This document shows, piece by piece, positions 1 to 8,982 of a DNA stretch of 64,000 nucleotides. The notes below the pieces were generated by a model, which was not told the origin of the DNA, searched no databases, and saw only the letters and a list, made by a program, of their open reading frames with translations. Source of the DNA: Variovorax sp. Sphag1AA. GTDB taxonomy: Bacteria; Pseudomonadota; Gammaproteobacteria; Burkholderiales; Burkholderiaceae_C. Where the stretch lies: NCBI RefSeq assembly GCF_014192575.1, contig NZ_JACHYC010000003.1:372001-436000 (forward strand), in the 5' to 3' direction. Each line of letters begins with the position of its first letter. Position 1 is the first letter of the stretch. The position numbers were made by a program, and so were the translations under genes.

Positions 1-1
1 G

Positions 2-166
2 GCCGCCTATGGCCGCATGCAGGAACAGATGGTGAAGGACGGCCTGATCAAGCGCACGGTGGCGCCCGATTCGATGCTGTACCTCAAGCCCGGCTTCGTC
101 GAGGCGATCAACAACTTCGACCACAAGGCGGTCATCGATGCCGCCAAGGCCTGCAAGGGCGTTTGA
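2..166 (+). CDS. ABC transporter substrate-binding protein, C-terminal end (partial)
   Basis: Only the last 54 codons are present; the reading frame enters from the left edge and stops with TGA at 164-166. The visible end (ending KACKGV) resembles the C-terminus of NMT1/SsuA-type periplasmic receptors of nitrate/sulfonate/taurine-family ABC transporters. It is followed directly by the adenine deaminase gene (GTG at 167, no spacer) and then by the matching ATPase and permease genes, so it is most likely the solute receptor of that transporter. The ligand cannot be read from this fragment. The family call rests mainly on context. Confidence 0.7.
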   Translation, partial: AAYGRMQEQMVKDGLIKRTVAPDSMLYLKPGFVEAINNFDHKAVIDAAKACKGV

Positions 167-1209
167 GTGACACCCGCGATGACACCCGAGCAGTTCGTGG
201 CCGGCCTGCCGAAGGCGGAGCTTCACATGCACATCGAGGGCTCGATCGAGCCCGACCTGTTCCTTCGCCTCGCCCGTCGCAACGGTGTGGCCGTGCGCTG
301 GCAGACGGAAGAGGAATTGCGTGCCGCCTACCGGTTTACCGACCTTCAGGACTTCCTCGACCTCTACTACGACGGTTGCCGCGTGCTGGTGAAGTCGCAG
401 GACTTCCATGACGTCACGCGCGAGTACCTGCGCCGCGCCCATGCGGACTACGTACTGCACGCCGAACTCTTCCTCGGGCCGCAGGGGCACACCACGCGCG
501 GCATCCCGCTTGCCGCCGTGATGGAGGGCGTGCTCGGCGCGATGGCCGATGCGCACGCCGAAGACGCCGTGACTTCGGGACTGATCGTGCTGGCGCAACG
601 GCACCGCAGCGAGGAAGAGGCCCTCGCGATGCTGGACGCGCTTCAGCCCTGGTATGGGCAACTGCTGGGCTTCGGCCTCGGCGGCGCCGAGGTCGGCAAT
701 CCACCCGCCAAGTTCGCCGAGTTCTTCCGTCGATGCCGCGAACTCGGCTTCAAGGTCGTGGCGCATGCAGGCGAGGAAGGGCCGGCCGCATACGTGCGTG
801 ACTCGGTGGAGCTGCTCGAGGTGGATCGCGTCGACCACGGAAACGCCTGCGTCGACGACCCGTCGCTGGTTGCGGAGCTTGCCGGACGGCGCATCCCGCT
901 GACGATGTGCCCGCTCTCGAATCTCAAGCTGCAGGTGATTCCCGCAGTCGACGCGCATCCTCTCAAGCGTCTGCTGGATGCCGGCCTGTGCGTGACCGTC
1001 AATTCGGACGATCCGTCCTACTTCGGCGGCTACGTCAACGACAACTACGTGGCGTGCCAGCAGGCGCTCGGCCTCGATCACGAGGATCTTGCGCGGCTTG
1101 CCCGCAACAGCTTCGAGGCCGCGTTCATGCCTGAGGCGCAACGCGTCGACGCGATCGCACGCATCGACGACTGGCTGACTCGATCGGGCGCGCGCGCAGG
1201 GGAGCGCGA

Positions 1210-1213
<4 letters not shown>
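167..1213 (+). CDS. Adenine deaminase (adenosine deaminase superfamily)
   Basis: Zinc hydrolase expected to deaminate adenine to hypoxanthine in the cytoplasm. At 348 residues it has the family's usual length. Visible motifs are HMHIEGS (zinc ligands His20 and His22), HAGEEG (His200, catalytic Glu203), VDHG (His224) and NSDDP (Asp281, Asp282). The segments PKAELHMHIEGS and EVGNPPAKF fit the adenine-specific bacterial branch, as I recall it from Pseudomonas adenine deaminase, better than true adenosine deaminase. The start is GTG at 167, immediately after the receptor stop; ATG at 179 is an alternative. Its last bases overlap the ATPase start (ATGA, 1210-1213), so it is translationally coupled to the ABC genes. 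Placement inside a transporter operon suggests it processes the imported base. Confidence 0.88.
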
Positions 1214-2006
<793 letters not shown>

Positions 2007-2007
<1 letters not shown>

Positions 2008-2825
2008 TGACCACGACCGCCACCAGCCCCGACGCTGCGCCCGCGCTCACGCCGCTGAAACGCCGCATGCTGATCGGGTTCTTCTTTGTCGCAGTGATCG
2101 GCATCTGGCATGTCGCCATCTCCGCATTCGGCGTCTCGCACCTGATCTTCCCGGGGCCGGAGCGGGTTGCTCGCGCAGTCTACGACGTGCTCGTGTCCGG
2201 CGAGATCTGGTCGCACCTGTGGGTCACGCTCTACGAGATCCTTGCCGGCTTCGCCGTCGGTGCGCTCGCGGGGTTCCTGCTCGGTGCGCTGATCGGGCAG
2301 AGCGCCCTGCTCGAAGCGGTGCTCTATCCCTACGTGGTTGCCTTCCAGACGGTGCCCAAGGTCGCGATCGCGCCGCTGTTCGTGCTGTGGTTCGGATTCG
2401 GCACCGCGTCCAAGGTCGTGATCACTGCAACAATCGTCTTCTTTCCGGTGCTGGCCAACACCATCGTCGGACTGCGTTCGGCGCCACGCGACCAGATCGA
2501 CCTGATGCGTGCGTTCACCGCCTCGGGCTGGCATGTGTTCCGCATGGTCCGCCTGCCGCATGCGTTGCCCTATGTCTTCGCGGGGCTCGACATCGGGATC
2601 GTGCTCGCGGTCATCGGCGCGATCGTCGGCGAGTTCGTGGGCGCGCAAGCGGGCCTCGGCTACCTGATCCTGCAGCGCAACTTCTCGATGGACGCAGCCG
2701 GCATGTTCGCCATCCTCATCATTCTGTCGCTCATCGGCATCGTGCTGCACGGCATCGTCAAGGCGATCGCCCGTCGGGTCATCTTCTGGGCCGATGCGTT
2801 CTCCGACCTGTCGCGCGGCACCTGA
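2007..2825 (+). CDS. ABC transporter permease (SsuC/TauC-like)
   Basis: Inner-membrane permease of 272 residues with about six hydrophobic helices, the first near residues 20-40. The cytoplasmic EAA-type loop that contacts the ATPase is visible as DLMRAFTASGWHVFRMV, followed by RLPHALPYVFAGL. Length and order fit the BPD_transp_1 family of nitrate/sulfonate/taurine importers. The start ATG overlaps the ATPase stop by one base. With the receptor tail at the window's left edge and the ATPase it makes a complete importer. Confidence 0.92.
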
Positions 2826-2857
2826 TCACCCCCCAAAGCCAACCTAGGAGCAAATCA

Positions 2858-3862
2858 ATGAACCTGTCTGAACACCAGGTGGCCGCGCCGCGCCGCGCGT
2901 CTGCCACGGAAATGCCGATCCTCGACCTCGGCGACTGGCTCGCCGGCGGCCCCATCGGGCCGGTCGTGGAGCAATTCAAGGCGGCCTGCACCAACACCGG
3001 CTTCTTCTATGTGAAGAACCACGGCGTGCCGCAAGAGACGATCAATGGCGTCTTCGAAGCCACCCGGCGCTACATGTCGCTGCCGATGGAAGAGCGCCTT
3101 CGCGACAAGATCGACGAGCGCTTCCGCCGCGGCTTCATGCCGATGGGCGTGACGCAGCACCCGGGCCACAAGCCCGATCTCAAGGAAAGCTACGAGCTCG
3201 GAATGGATCTCGCCCTGAGCGATCCCGATGTCGCTTCGGGCCGGCCGCTGCATGGCCCCAATCGATGGCCTGCCGACAAGCCGTGGCTCGAAGAAGCCGC
3301 CATGAAGTACTTCGCGGCCACCATCCAGCTCGGTCGCAGTCTCTTGAAAGTCTTCGCAACCGCCGTTGGCAAGGAAGAGGACTTCTTCCTGCAGTACGCA
3401 AAGAAGCCGATGGTGCAGTCGCGGCTCTTTCACTATCCGCCGCAGCAGTCATTCACCAACCTAGAGTTGGGTGCGGCCGCGCATACCGACTACGGCATGC
3501 TGACGCTCCTGGCGCAGGACCCGATCGGCGGCCTGGAGCTGTGCACCCGCAACGGCGAATGGGTCGCCGCGCCCTATATCGAAGGGACGCTCGTCATCAA
3601 CCTCGGGGACCTCGTGAAGGTCTGGACCAACGACGTCTACGTCTCGAATCCGCACCGCGTCGCGAACCGCACGGGCAAGGAGCGCTACTCGATCCCCACC
3701 TTCTTCAACCTGGACTACGACACGCCGGTCGCCTGCCTGCCCGAGTTCGCGCCGTCGTCGGGCGAGCCGCGTCATGCGCCGATCAAGTCGGGCGAGTACC
3801 TCGTGCAACGGTTCGCGGCGGTACAGAAGTACAAGACGCCGGCGGAGCTGGCTGAAGGCTAG
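2858..3862 (+). CDS. 2-oxoglutarate/Fe(II)-type oxygenase, isopenicillin N synthase family
   Basis: Non-haem iron oxygenase of 334 residues. The iron triad is visible as His209 and Asp211 (AAHTDYG) and His266 (NPHRV), and the cosubstrate carboxylate site as RYS (Arg276, Ser278). The N-terminal DIOX_N-like segment covers about residues 18-110. A good Shine-Dalgarno (AGGAG at 2846-2850) precedes the ATG, 32 bases after the permease stop, so it probably belongs to the same operon. The family includes thymine-hydroxylating fungal enzymes as well as gibberellin and flavonoid oxidases. Linked to an adenine deaminase and an importer, it may oxidise an imported heterocycle, but the substrate is not known. 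Confidence 0.85.
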   Translation: MNLSEHQVAAPRRASATEMPILDLGDWLAGGPIGPVVEQFKAACTNTGFFYVKNHGVPQETINGVFEATRRYMSLPMEERLRDKIDERFRRGFMPMGVTQHPGHKPDLKESYELGMDLALSDPDVASGRPLHGPNRWPADKPWLEEAAMKYFAATIQLGRSLLKVFATAVGKEEDFFLQYAKKPMVQSRLFHYPPQQSFTNLELGAAAHTDYGMLTLLAQDPIGGLELCTRNGEWVAAPYIEGTLVINLGDLVKVWTNDVYVSNPHRVANRTGKERYSIPTFFNLDYDTPVACLPEFAPSSGEPRHAPIKSGEYLVQRFAAVQKYKTPAELAEG

Positions 3863-3872
3863 GCCGGGTTCG

Positions 3873-4817
3873 TCAAGCCGCGGCGGCGCGCGGCGACTTG
3901 GCGCGCCGTTCCACCTCCGCGAGCACGCGCGTGAGTTCGCGCAGGAACGCATCGACCGCCAACGGCAGGTTGCGCCCCTTGTGGACGCTCAGCGCGAAGC
4001 GCTGCGGTCTCGCGCGCGAATCCTTCAGGGGAATGTATGAACCGGCCCGCGGATTGCCGAAGGGATCATCCAGCGGCCGGGTCGTGAACGTCAGGCACAT
4101 GCCCTCGGCCGCGACATTGCGCATGAGTTCGTAGGAGTTGGTTTCCAGCGCGACCCGCGGCCGGATCTTGGCCTTGGCAAGCATCTCGTCGTATTGCTGC
4201 TTGGCCCACAGCGACGAGTCCAGTGTGGAGAGGCCGTACTCGGCGCAATCGCTGAGCCTGAGCGTCTCGAAGTGCTCCAGCGGATGCCCCTTGGGCACCA
4301 GCACGAACAGCGGCAGGAGGCGCGTGTAGAGCACTGATAGATCCTGCAGCGGCACGTCGCCGAAGGTGAAGCAGGCGTCCAGCTCGTCGTTCAGCAGCAT
4401 TTCCGCGAGCCTCGGGCTGCCCGCGACATGGATGTTGAAGGAGATGCCGGGATAGCGGTTCGAGAAGTCCGAAAGGAACTTCGGCATGAGGTCACGCACC
4501 AGCGACTCCGGCATGCCGAAGTTGATATGCCCGCGCTTGATGCCCTGGAGCGATTCGATCTCCGAATGCAGCCGGCGGGATTCGTTGCTCACGTTCTTGT
4601 AGTAGCGCATGAGCGCTTCGCCTGCGGCGGTGAGCTTGACCTTGCCGCGACCCTGGCGGCGTTCGAGCACCGGTGCGCCCAATGCGTCTTCGAGCATCGC
4701 GAGCTGTCGGCTGATCGCTGACGAAGCGACGTAGAGGTTTTCCGAAGCGGCCCGGATGGAGCCGGTGCGCACGACTTCGGCGAAGTATCGAAGCGAGGTC
4801 GAAGAGACGAGGTTCAA
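3873..4817 (-). CDS. LysR-family transcriptional regulator
   Basis: DNA-binding regulator of about 314 residues, with an N-terminal winged helix (SLRYFAEVVRTGSIRAASENL, recognition around SAISRQLAMLEDALG) and a C-terminal effector domain. I prefer the TTG at 4815-4817, which has AAAGG about 8 bases upstream; a TTG at 4838 would add seven residues. It converges on the oxygenase gene with only 10 bases between stops. It lies downstream of, and in the same direction as, the AraC gene. It may control the upstream transport operon, but no shared intergenic region links the two, so its targets are uncertain. Confidence 0.9.
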   Translation of the reverse strand: MNLVSSTSLRYFAEVVRTGSIRAASENLYVASSAISRQLAMLEDALGAPVLERRQGRGKVKLTAAGEALMRYYKNVSNESRRLHSEIESLQGIKRGHINFGMPESLVRDLMPKFLSDFSNRYPGISFNIHVAGSPRLAEMLLNDELDACFTFGDVPLQDLSVLYTRLLPLFVLVPKGHPLEHFETLRLSDCAEYGLSTLDSSLWAKQQYDEMLAKAKIRPRVALETNSYELMRNVAAEGMCLTFTTRPLDDPFGNPRAGSYIPLKDSRARPQRFALSVHKGRNLPLAVDAFLRELTRVLAEVERRAKSPRAAAA

Positions 4818-4864
4818 TGGACCGGCCTTTGAAAGCAATCAGCGCATTGGATCATGCACCGCGG

Positions 4865-5668
4865 CTATGTCGCCTCGCTGCGAGCGCCCGATCGCATGTA
4901 CTGGCTCGGCGGTACGCCGAGTTGGCGGCGGAACATCGCCGCGAAGGCGCTCGGGCTTTCGTAGCCATGGGCGAGCGCGACTTCGAGGATCGAGGCGCCT
5001 TCGGTCAGCCGTGCAAGGCTCAGAAGCAGCCGCGCCTGCCGGTACCACGCGCCGAGGTTCATGCCCGTCTCGCGCACGAAGAGGCGGGCCAGCGTGCGTG
5101 GATTCATGTGAAGCTGCTGCGCCCAGGCCTCCAGGCTCACGGGCTGTGATGGATCGGCGATCCAACGCCGCACATGGCGCGCGAGCCGCGCGTGCCGGGG
5201 CATCGGCACATGCAACGCCAGCGCGGGCGCGGCTTCGATCTCGTCGAGGATCAACTCCATGATCCGCGCGGGCCGGCCTTCGGCCGCGTAGTCCAGCGGC
5301 AGTGCGACACCCTCGAGGATCAGCGCGCGCAGCAACTCGCTGACCTCGATCACGCGGCAGGTGTCGGGAAGACCGATACGCGCGCCGGGCTCGACGAAGA
5401 CGGTGCGCATGCGCACCTCGCCGGCCATGCGGATCTCGTGCGACATGCGCGACGGCACCCACACGCCGCGCCCCGGCGGCACCACCCAGCTGCCTTGCGC
5501 GGTGCTCACCATCATCACGCCGTGGATCGCGTGAATGAGCTGCCCGCGCCGATGGCGATGCTGCGGGATGTCGCCCTCGGGGTCGGTGGCGAGCACGGCC
5601 ACCGGCCGGGGCGTGCGTTCGCCGTGAACCGGCTTCAAGTCGATGGCGGCGGGCTTTTGTTTGTCCAT
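4865..5668 (-). CDS. AraC-family transcriptional regulator with cupin-like sensor
   Basis: Regulator of 267 residues from the ATG at 5666-5668 (protein starts MDKQKPA); an in-frame start further upstream would run through the promoter region and is unlikely. The N-terminal half contains a cupin-like stretch (HRHRRGQLIHA and PPGRGVWVP). The C-terminal half holds two helix-turn-helix segments (SLEAWAQQLHMNPRTLARLF and ILEVALAHGYESPSAFAAMF), as in AraC/XylS proteins. It is divergent from an MFS exporter gene of the fosmidomycin-resistance type. AraC regulators of this build commonly sit beside such exporters, so it probably controls that gene from the 112-base region between them. Confidence 0.91.
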   Translation of the reverse strand: MDKQKPAAIDLKPVHGERTPRPVAVLATDPEGDIPQHRHRRGQLIHAIHGVMMVSTAQGSWVVPPGRGVWVPSRMSHEIRMAGEVRMRTVFVEPGARIGLPDTCRVIEVSELLRALILEGVALPLDYAAEGRPARIMELILDEIEAAPALALHVPMPRHARLARHVRRWIADPSQPVSLEAWAQQLHMNPRTLARLFVRETGMNLGAWYRQARLLLSLARLTEGASILEVALAHGYESPSAFAAMFRRQLGVPPSQYMRSGARSEAT

Positions 5669-5730
5669 TTCTCGACGATTCTTGTGTCTTCGTAGCGCGA
5701 CGATCATGGCACGGCTTCCTACGATGGGTT

Positions 5731-5745
5731 TTTCTTCGAAAGAAA
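5731..5745. promoter_or_regulatory. Inverted repeat between AraC and MFS genes
   Basis: TTTCTT and AAGAAA form a perfect six-base dyad around CGA in the 112-base gap between the divergent AraC and MFS genes. It lies 36 bases before the MFS start and 63 bases from the AraC start. Position and symmetry suit a regulator site, but AraC proteins often bind direct repeats and A/T-rich dyads occur by chance, so this is tentative. Confidence 0.3.
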
Positions 5746-5780
5746 GGCCATCGAATGACCTGCAACGCAGGAGGCGGCGA

Positions 5781-6971
5781 ATGAACCGGGGTCGCCTCGC
5801 ATTTCTCACCGGCACGCATGCCGTCAACGATCTCTACCAGGCGCTGATACCGGCACTGCTGCCGTTCATGGTGCTGGAGCGCGGCTACAGCTACACCGCG
5901 GTCAGCGGGCTGATGCTTGCTGCGACCGGGCTGTCGAGCGTGGTGCAACCGCTCTTCGGGCTGTATGCGGACAAGCATCCGCGCGCGTGGCTGGTGCCGG
6001 TGGGATTCATGGTCGCTGCACTCGGTGTGGTGCTTGCCGGACTGAGCGGCGACTACTGGCTCACCTGGTGCGCGGCCGCGCTCTGCGGACTCGGCACGGC
6101 GGCCTTTCATCCGCCCGCGACCGTGGCCGCGCGCGCCGCGGGCGGCGCATCGCAGCGCGCGATGAGCGTGTTCTCGGTCGGGGGGACCATCGGTGCTTCC
6201 TTCGCACCCATGCTGGCCGCCGCGACGGTGAGCGACGGCCTTGCGCGCAGCCATCTGCTCGGCCTGCCTGCACTGGCCATGGGCTTGCTGTGGCTGCTGA
6301 TGGCACGTCGCACTTCAGGCGAGACGTCAGCGAACAAGACGGCGCGCCGAAGCCCTGTCACCGCCACCAACGACTGGCGCGCCTTCGCGCTGCTGGTCGC
6401 GGTCATCGTCGGCTGGTCCATTCCGTACGTGACTGCGATGTCGATGCTGTCGCTGTTCATCGGGCGCGAGCTCGGCGGCTCGTCCTTCCAGGCGGCGGCC
6501 GCGTTGACGTCCTTCACCGCGTCTGGCGCGGTCGGAACGTTGCTCGGTGGCTGGCTGGGCGACAGGCGAGGGCGCATGTGGCCGATCCGTGCGGGCTACC
6601 TGCTTGCGCTGCCGGCCTTCGCAGGGCTTGCGATGGCACCGAATGTGGCCACTGCAATGGCCTGCACCACGCTCGTCGGCCTGTTCATGTTCATGCCGTT
6701 CGCGCCGCAGGTGACGCTGGCGCAGGACTACCTGCCGCGCAACCCGGCGACCGCGAGCGGCATCACGCTCGGCCTGGCGCTCTCGGTGGGCGGCATGGTG
6801 TCGCCGCTGTTCGGGCTGCTCTCCGACGCACGCGGCCTGCGCTTCACGTTGACTGCGGTGCTGTGCGTGCTGGCGATCGCGGCGTTGATGGCGCTGCGGC
6901 TGCGCAACCGCAATCCGCAGGCGGAGGCCGCTGCCACCGGTGTCGCGGTGGCGTCCCCCGTGCGCAGCTAG
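5781..6971 (+). CDS. MFS transporter, fosmidomycin-resistance (Fsr) type
   Basis: Inner-membrane exporter of 396 residues with about 12 transmembrane helices. The N-terminus (LTGTHAVNDLYQALIPALLP) is characteristic of the Fsr branch of the major facilitator superfamily. The loop between helices 2 and 3 reads GLYADKHPRAW, and GWLGDRRGR is the equivalent loop in the second half. The start ATG has AGGAGG nine bases upstream. Its substrate cannot be told from sequence; the family includes drug exporters. Divergence from an AraC regulator suggests inducible expression. Its stop overlaps that of acetoacetyl-CoA synthetase on the other strand (CTAG, 6968-6971). Confidence 0.9.
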   Translation: MNRGRLAFLTGTHAVNDLYQALIPALLPFMVLERGYSYTAVSGLMLAATGLSSVVQPLFGLYADKHPRAWLVPVGFMVAALGVVLAGLSGDYWLTWCAAALCGLGTAAFHPPATVAARAAGGASQRAMSVFSVGGTIGASFAPMLAAATVSDGLARSHLLGLPALAMGLLWLLMARRTSGETSANKTARRSPVTATNDWRAFALLVAVIVGWSIPYVTAMSMLSLFIGRELGGSSFQAAAALTSFTASGAVGTLLGGWLGDRRGRMWPIRAGYLLALPAFAGLAMAPNVATAMACTTLVGLFMFMPFAPQVTLAQDYLPRNPATASGITLGLALSVGGMVSPLFGLLSDARGLRFTLTAVLCVLAIAALMALRLRNRNPQAEAAATGVAVASPVRS

Positions 6972-8971
6972 GCTTGTCCGAGAAGCTGCTCCACGTGCCG
7001 GGCGTAGTCGATGAAGAAGCGCAGGCTGTGCGGATTCGCCATCGCATCCGGGCTCGCGACCTTGTCGGGCGCGGCGCCGAGCAGCAGCTTGCGCACTGGC
7101 ACTTCCATCTTCTTGCCGCTCAGCGTGCGCGGGATCTCATCGACCTGCACTACCTCGTTCGGCACGTGCCGCGCAGAGGCCTTGGTGCGGATCTGCGTGC
7201 TGATGCGCTGCGTGAGCGCATCGTCCAGCGTCGCGCCCGGCTGGAGCACGACGAACAGCGGCATGAACGAAGGGCGGCCCAGGTATTCGAGGTCCACCAC
7301 GAGGCTGTCGCGCACCTCGGGCAACTCTTCGACCACGCGGTAGATCTCGGCCGTGCCCATGCGGATGCCGAAGCGGTTGATGGTGCTGTCGGAACGCCCG
7401 TAGATCACCGAGCTGCGGCGCGGCGTGAAGCGGATCCAGTCCCCATGGCGCCAAACGCCCGGGAAGGTGTCGAAGTAGCTTTCCAGGTAGCGCTTGTTGC
7501 TCGGGTCGTTCCAGAAGAACACCGGCATCGAGGGCATGGGCTGCGTGATCACCAGTTCGCCGACTTCGTCGATCACCGGCTGGCCGGCTTCGTTGTACGC
7601 AAAGGCAGCGACACCCAGCTCGGGGCACTGGATCTCGCCCGCATGCACAGGCAGCGTCGGCGCACAGGCGACGAAGCCCGACGCAATGTCGGTGCCGCCA
7701 CTGATCGAGGCCAGCCAGAGGTCGGGCTTGACCGCGTCGTAGACCCAGCGATAGGCGTCGATCGGCAGGGGAGAGCCTGTGGCATTGATGGCGCGTAGCT
7801 TTTCGAGTGGCACCAGGTCACGCGGCCGCAGGCCGTCCTTCATGCAGTTGATGAGGTACGCCGCACCACAGCCGAAGAGCGTGACGCCCTGCGCATCGAT
7901 GAAGCGCCAGAGCGACTCGCCGTCGGGCCATGCAGGATTGCCATCGAAAAGCACGATGCTCGCGCCGGTGAGCAACGCGCCGACCTGCAGGTTCCAGACG
8001 ATCCATCCGGTGCTGCCGAGGAACGTCAGCCTGTCGCCGGCGCGCAGGTCGTGCTGCAGCACCATGGTCTTCAGATGCGTGAGCACGATGCCGCCGTGGC
8101 TGTGGACCATGGCCTTGGGCAGCCCGGTCGTGCCGGAGGAATAGACGATCCACAGCGGATGGTCGAAGGGAAGGCGCTCGTAGCGTGGCGGTGCCGGTTC
8201 GGACAGCGCCTCGGTCCATTCCAGGCAGTCGCGCCAGCCGATGGAACGCCCGGGAGCCAGCGGGCCGGGCACATGGATCACGCGCTGCACGCTCGGCAAC
8301 TGTGCCAGCAACTCGTCGACCTGCGGGGCGCGGTCGTGCAGCTTGCCGTTGTAGCTGTAGCTGTCGGACGCAAGCAGCAGGCAAGGTTCGATCTGGCGCA
8401 GGCGATCGAGCACGACCGACGGCCCCATGTCCGGCGCGCAACTGGACCAGATCGCACCGATGCTCGCGCATGCGAGAAAGGCCACGACGGTTTCCGGTCG
8501 ATTGGGCAGGTAGCCCGCGACGCGATCGCCGGGCCGAACGCCCCACGCACGCATGCGCGCGGCGAGGGCCGCGGTGTCGCGCTCCAGCTCGGCCCAGCTC
8601 ACTTCGCGCACTGGCGCGTTCTCGGTGCGCGCGATGATCGCCGGGCGCTCCGTCGTGGCGTTGCGCAGCAGGTTCTCGGCGTAGTTGAGCCGCATGTTCG
8701 GAAACCAGCGCGCGCCCGGCATCTGGCGGTCTGCCAATGCAGGCTTGCGCTCGCCTTCGCCGGCTACGTCGAAGTAGTCCCAGATCGATTGCCAGAAGCC
8801 TTCGAGGTCGTCGGTCGACCAGCGCCACAGGTCTTCGTAGTTCGCGGTCTTTACGCCCCGATGCGCGGCAAGCCACTCTTGATAGTGATTCAGCCGGCTG
8901 GCGCGGACCTGCTCGGGCGAGGGTGACCACAGCAGTTCGCCGTGGCCTTCTGGAAGGGACTGGGGTTGCAT
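6968..8971 (-). CDS. aacS: Acetoacetyl-CoA synthetase
   Basis: Cytoplasmic ligase that activates acetoacetate (or a close beta-keto acid) with ATP and CoA. At 667 residues it has the family length. The N-terminal cap (WSPSPEQ, WRWSTDDLEGFWQSIWDYFDV, MPGARWFPNMRLNYAENLL) is typical of AacS. The adenylate-forming P-loop is YSSGTTGLPKA, and the C-terminal lysine region is RTLSGKKMEVPVR. The ATG at 8969-8971 was chosen because the longer frame runs back into the preceding gene. It is the last gene of a four-gene minus-strand operon, 11 bases after the dimethylformamidase-like gene. This suggests that the operon's pathway ends in a beta-keto acid. Confidence 0.93.
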   Translation of the reverse strand: MQPQSLPEGHGELLWSPSPEQVRASRLNHYQEWLAAHRGVKTANYEDLWRWSTDDLEGFWQSIWDYFDVAGEGERKPALADRQMPGARWFPNMRLNYAENLLRNATTERPAIIARTENAPVREVSWAELERDTAALAARMRAWGVRPGDRVAGYLPNRPETVVAFLACASIGAIWSSCAPDMGPSVVLDRLRQIEPCLLLASDSYSYNGKLHDRAPQVDELLAQLPSVQRVIHVPGPLAPGRSIGWRDCLEWTEALSEPAPPRYERLPFDHPLWIVYSSGTTGLPKAMVHSHGGIVLTHLKTMVLQHDLRAGDRLTFLGSTGWIVWNLQVGALLTGASIVLFDGNPAWPDGESLWRFIDAQGVTLFGCGAAYLINCMKDGLRPRDLVPLEKLRAINATGSPLPIDAYRWVYDAVKPDLWLASISGGTDIASGFVACAPTLPVHAGEIQCPELGVAAFAYNEAGQPVIDEVGELVITQPMPSMPVFFWNDPSNKRYLESYFDTFPGVWRHGDWIRFTPRRSSVIYGRSDSTINRFGIRMGTAEIYRVVEELPEVRDSLVVDLEYLGRPSFMPLFVVLQPGATLDDALTQRISTQIRTKASARHVPNEVVQVDEIPRTLSGKKMEVPVRKLLLGAAPDKVASPDAMANPHSLRFFIDYARHVEQLLGQA

Positions 8972-8982
8972 AGGGGTCGTTT

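Noticed and set aside
4839..6254. 471-codon minus-strand frame through the AraC and MFS genes
   Set aside because: The AraC protein is encoded in a different frame with clear helix-turn-helix motifs, and the MFS frame is on the plus strand; this frame has no family features.
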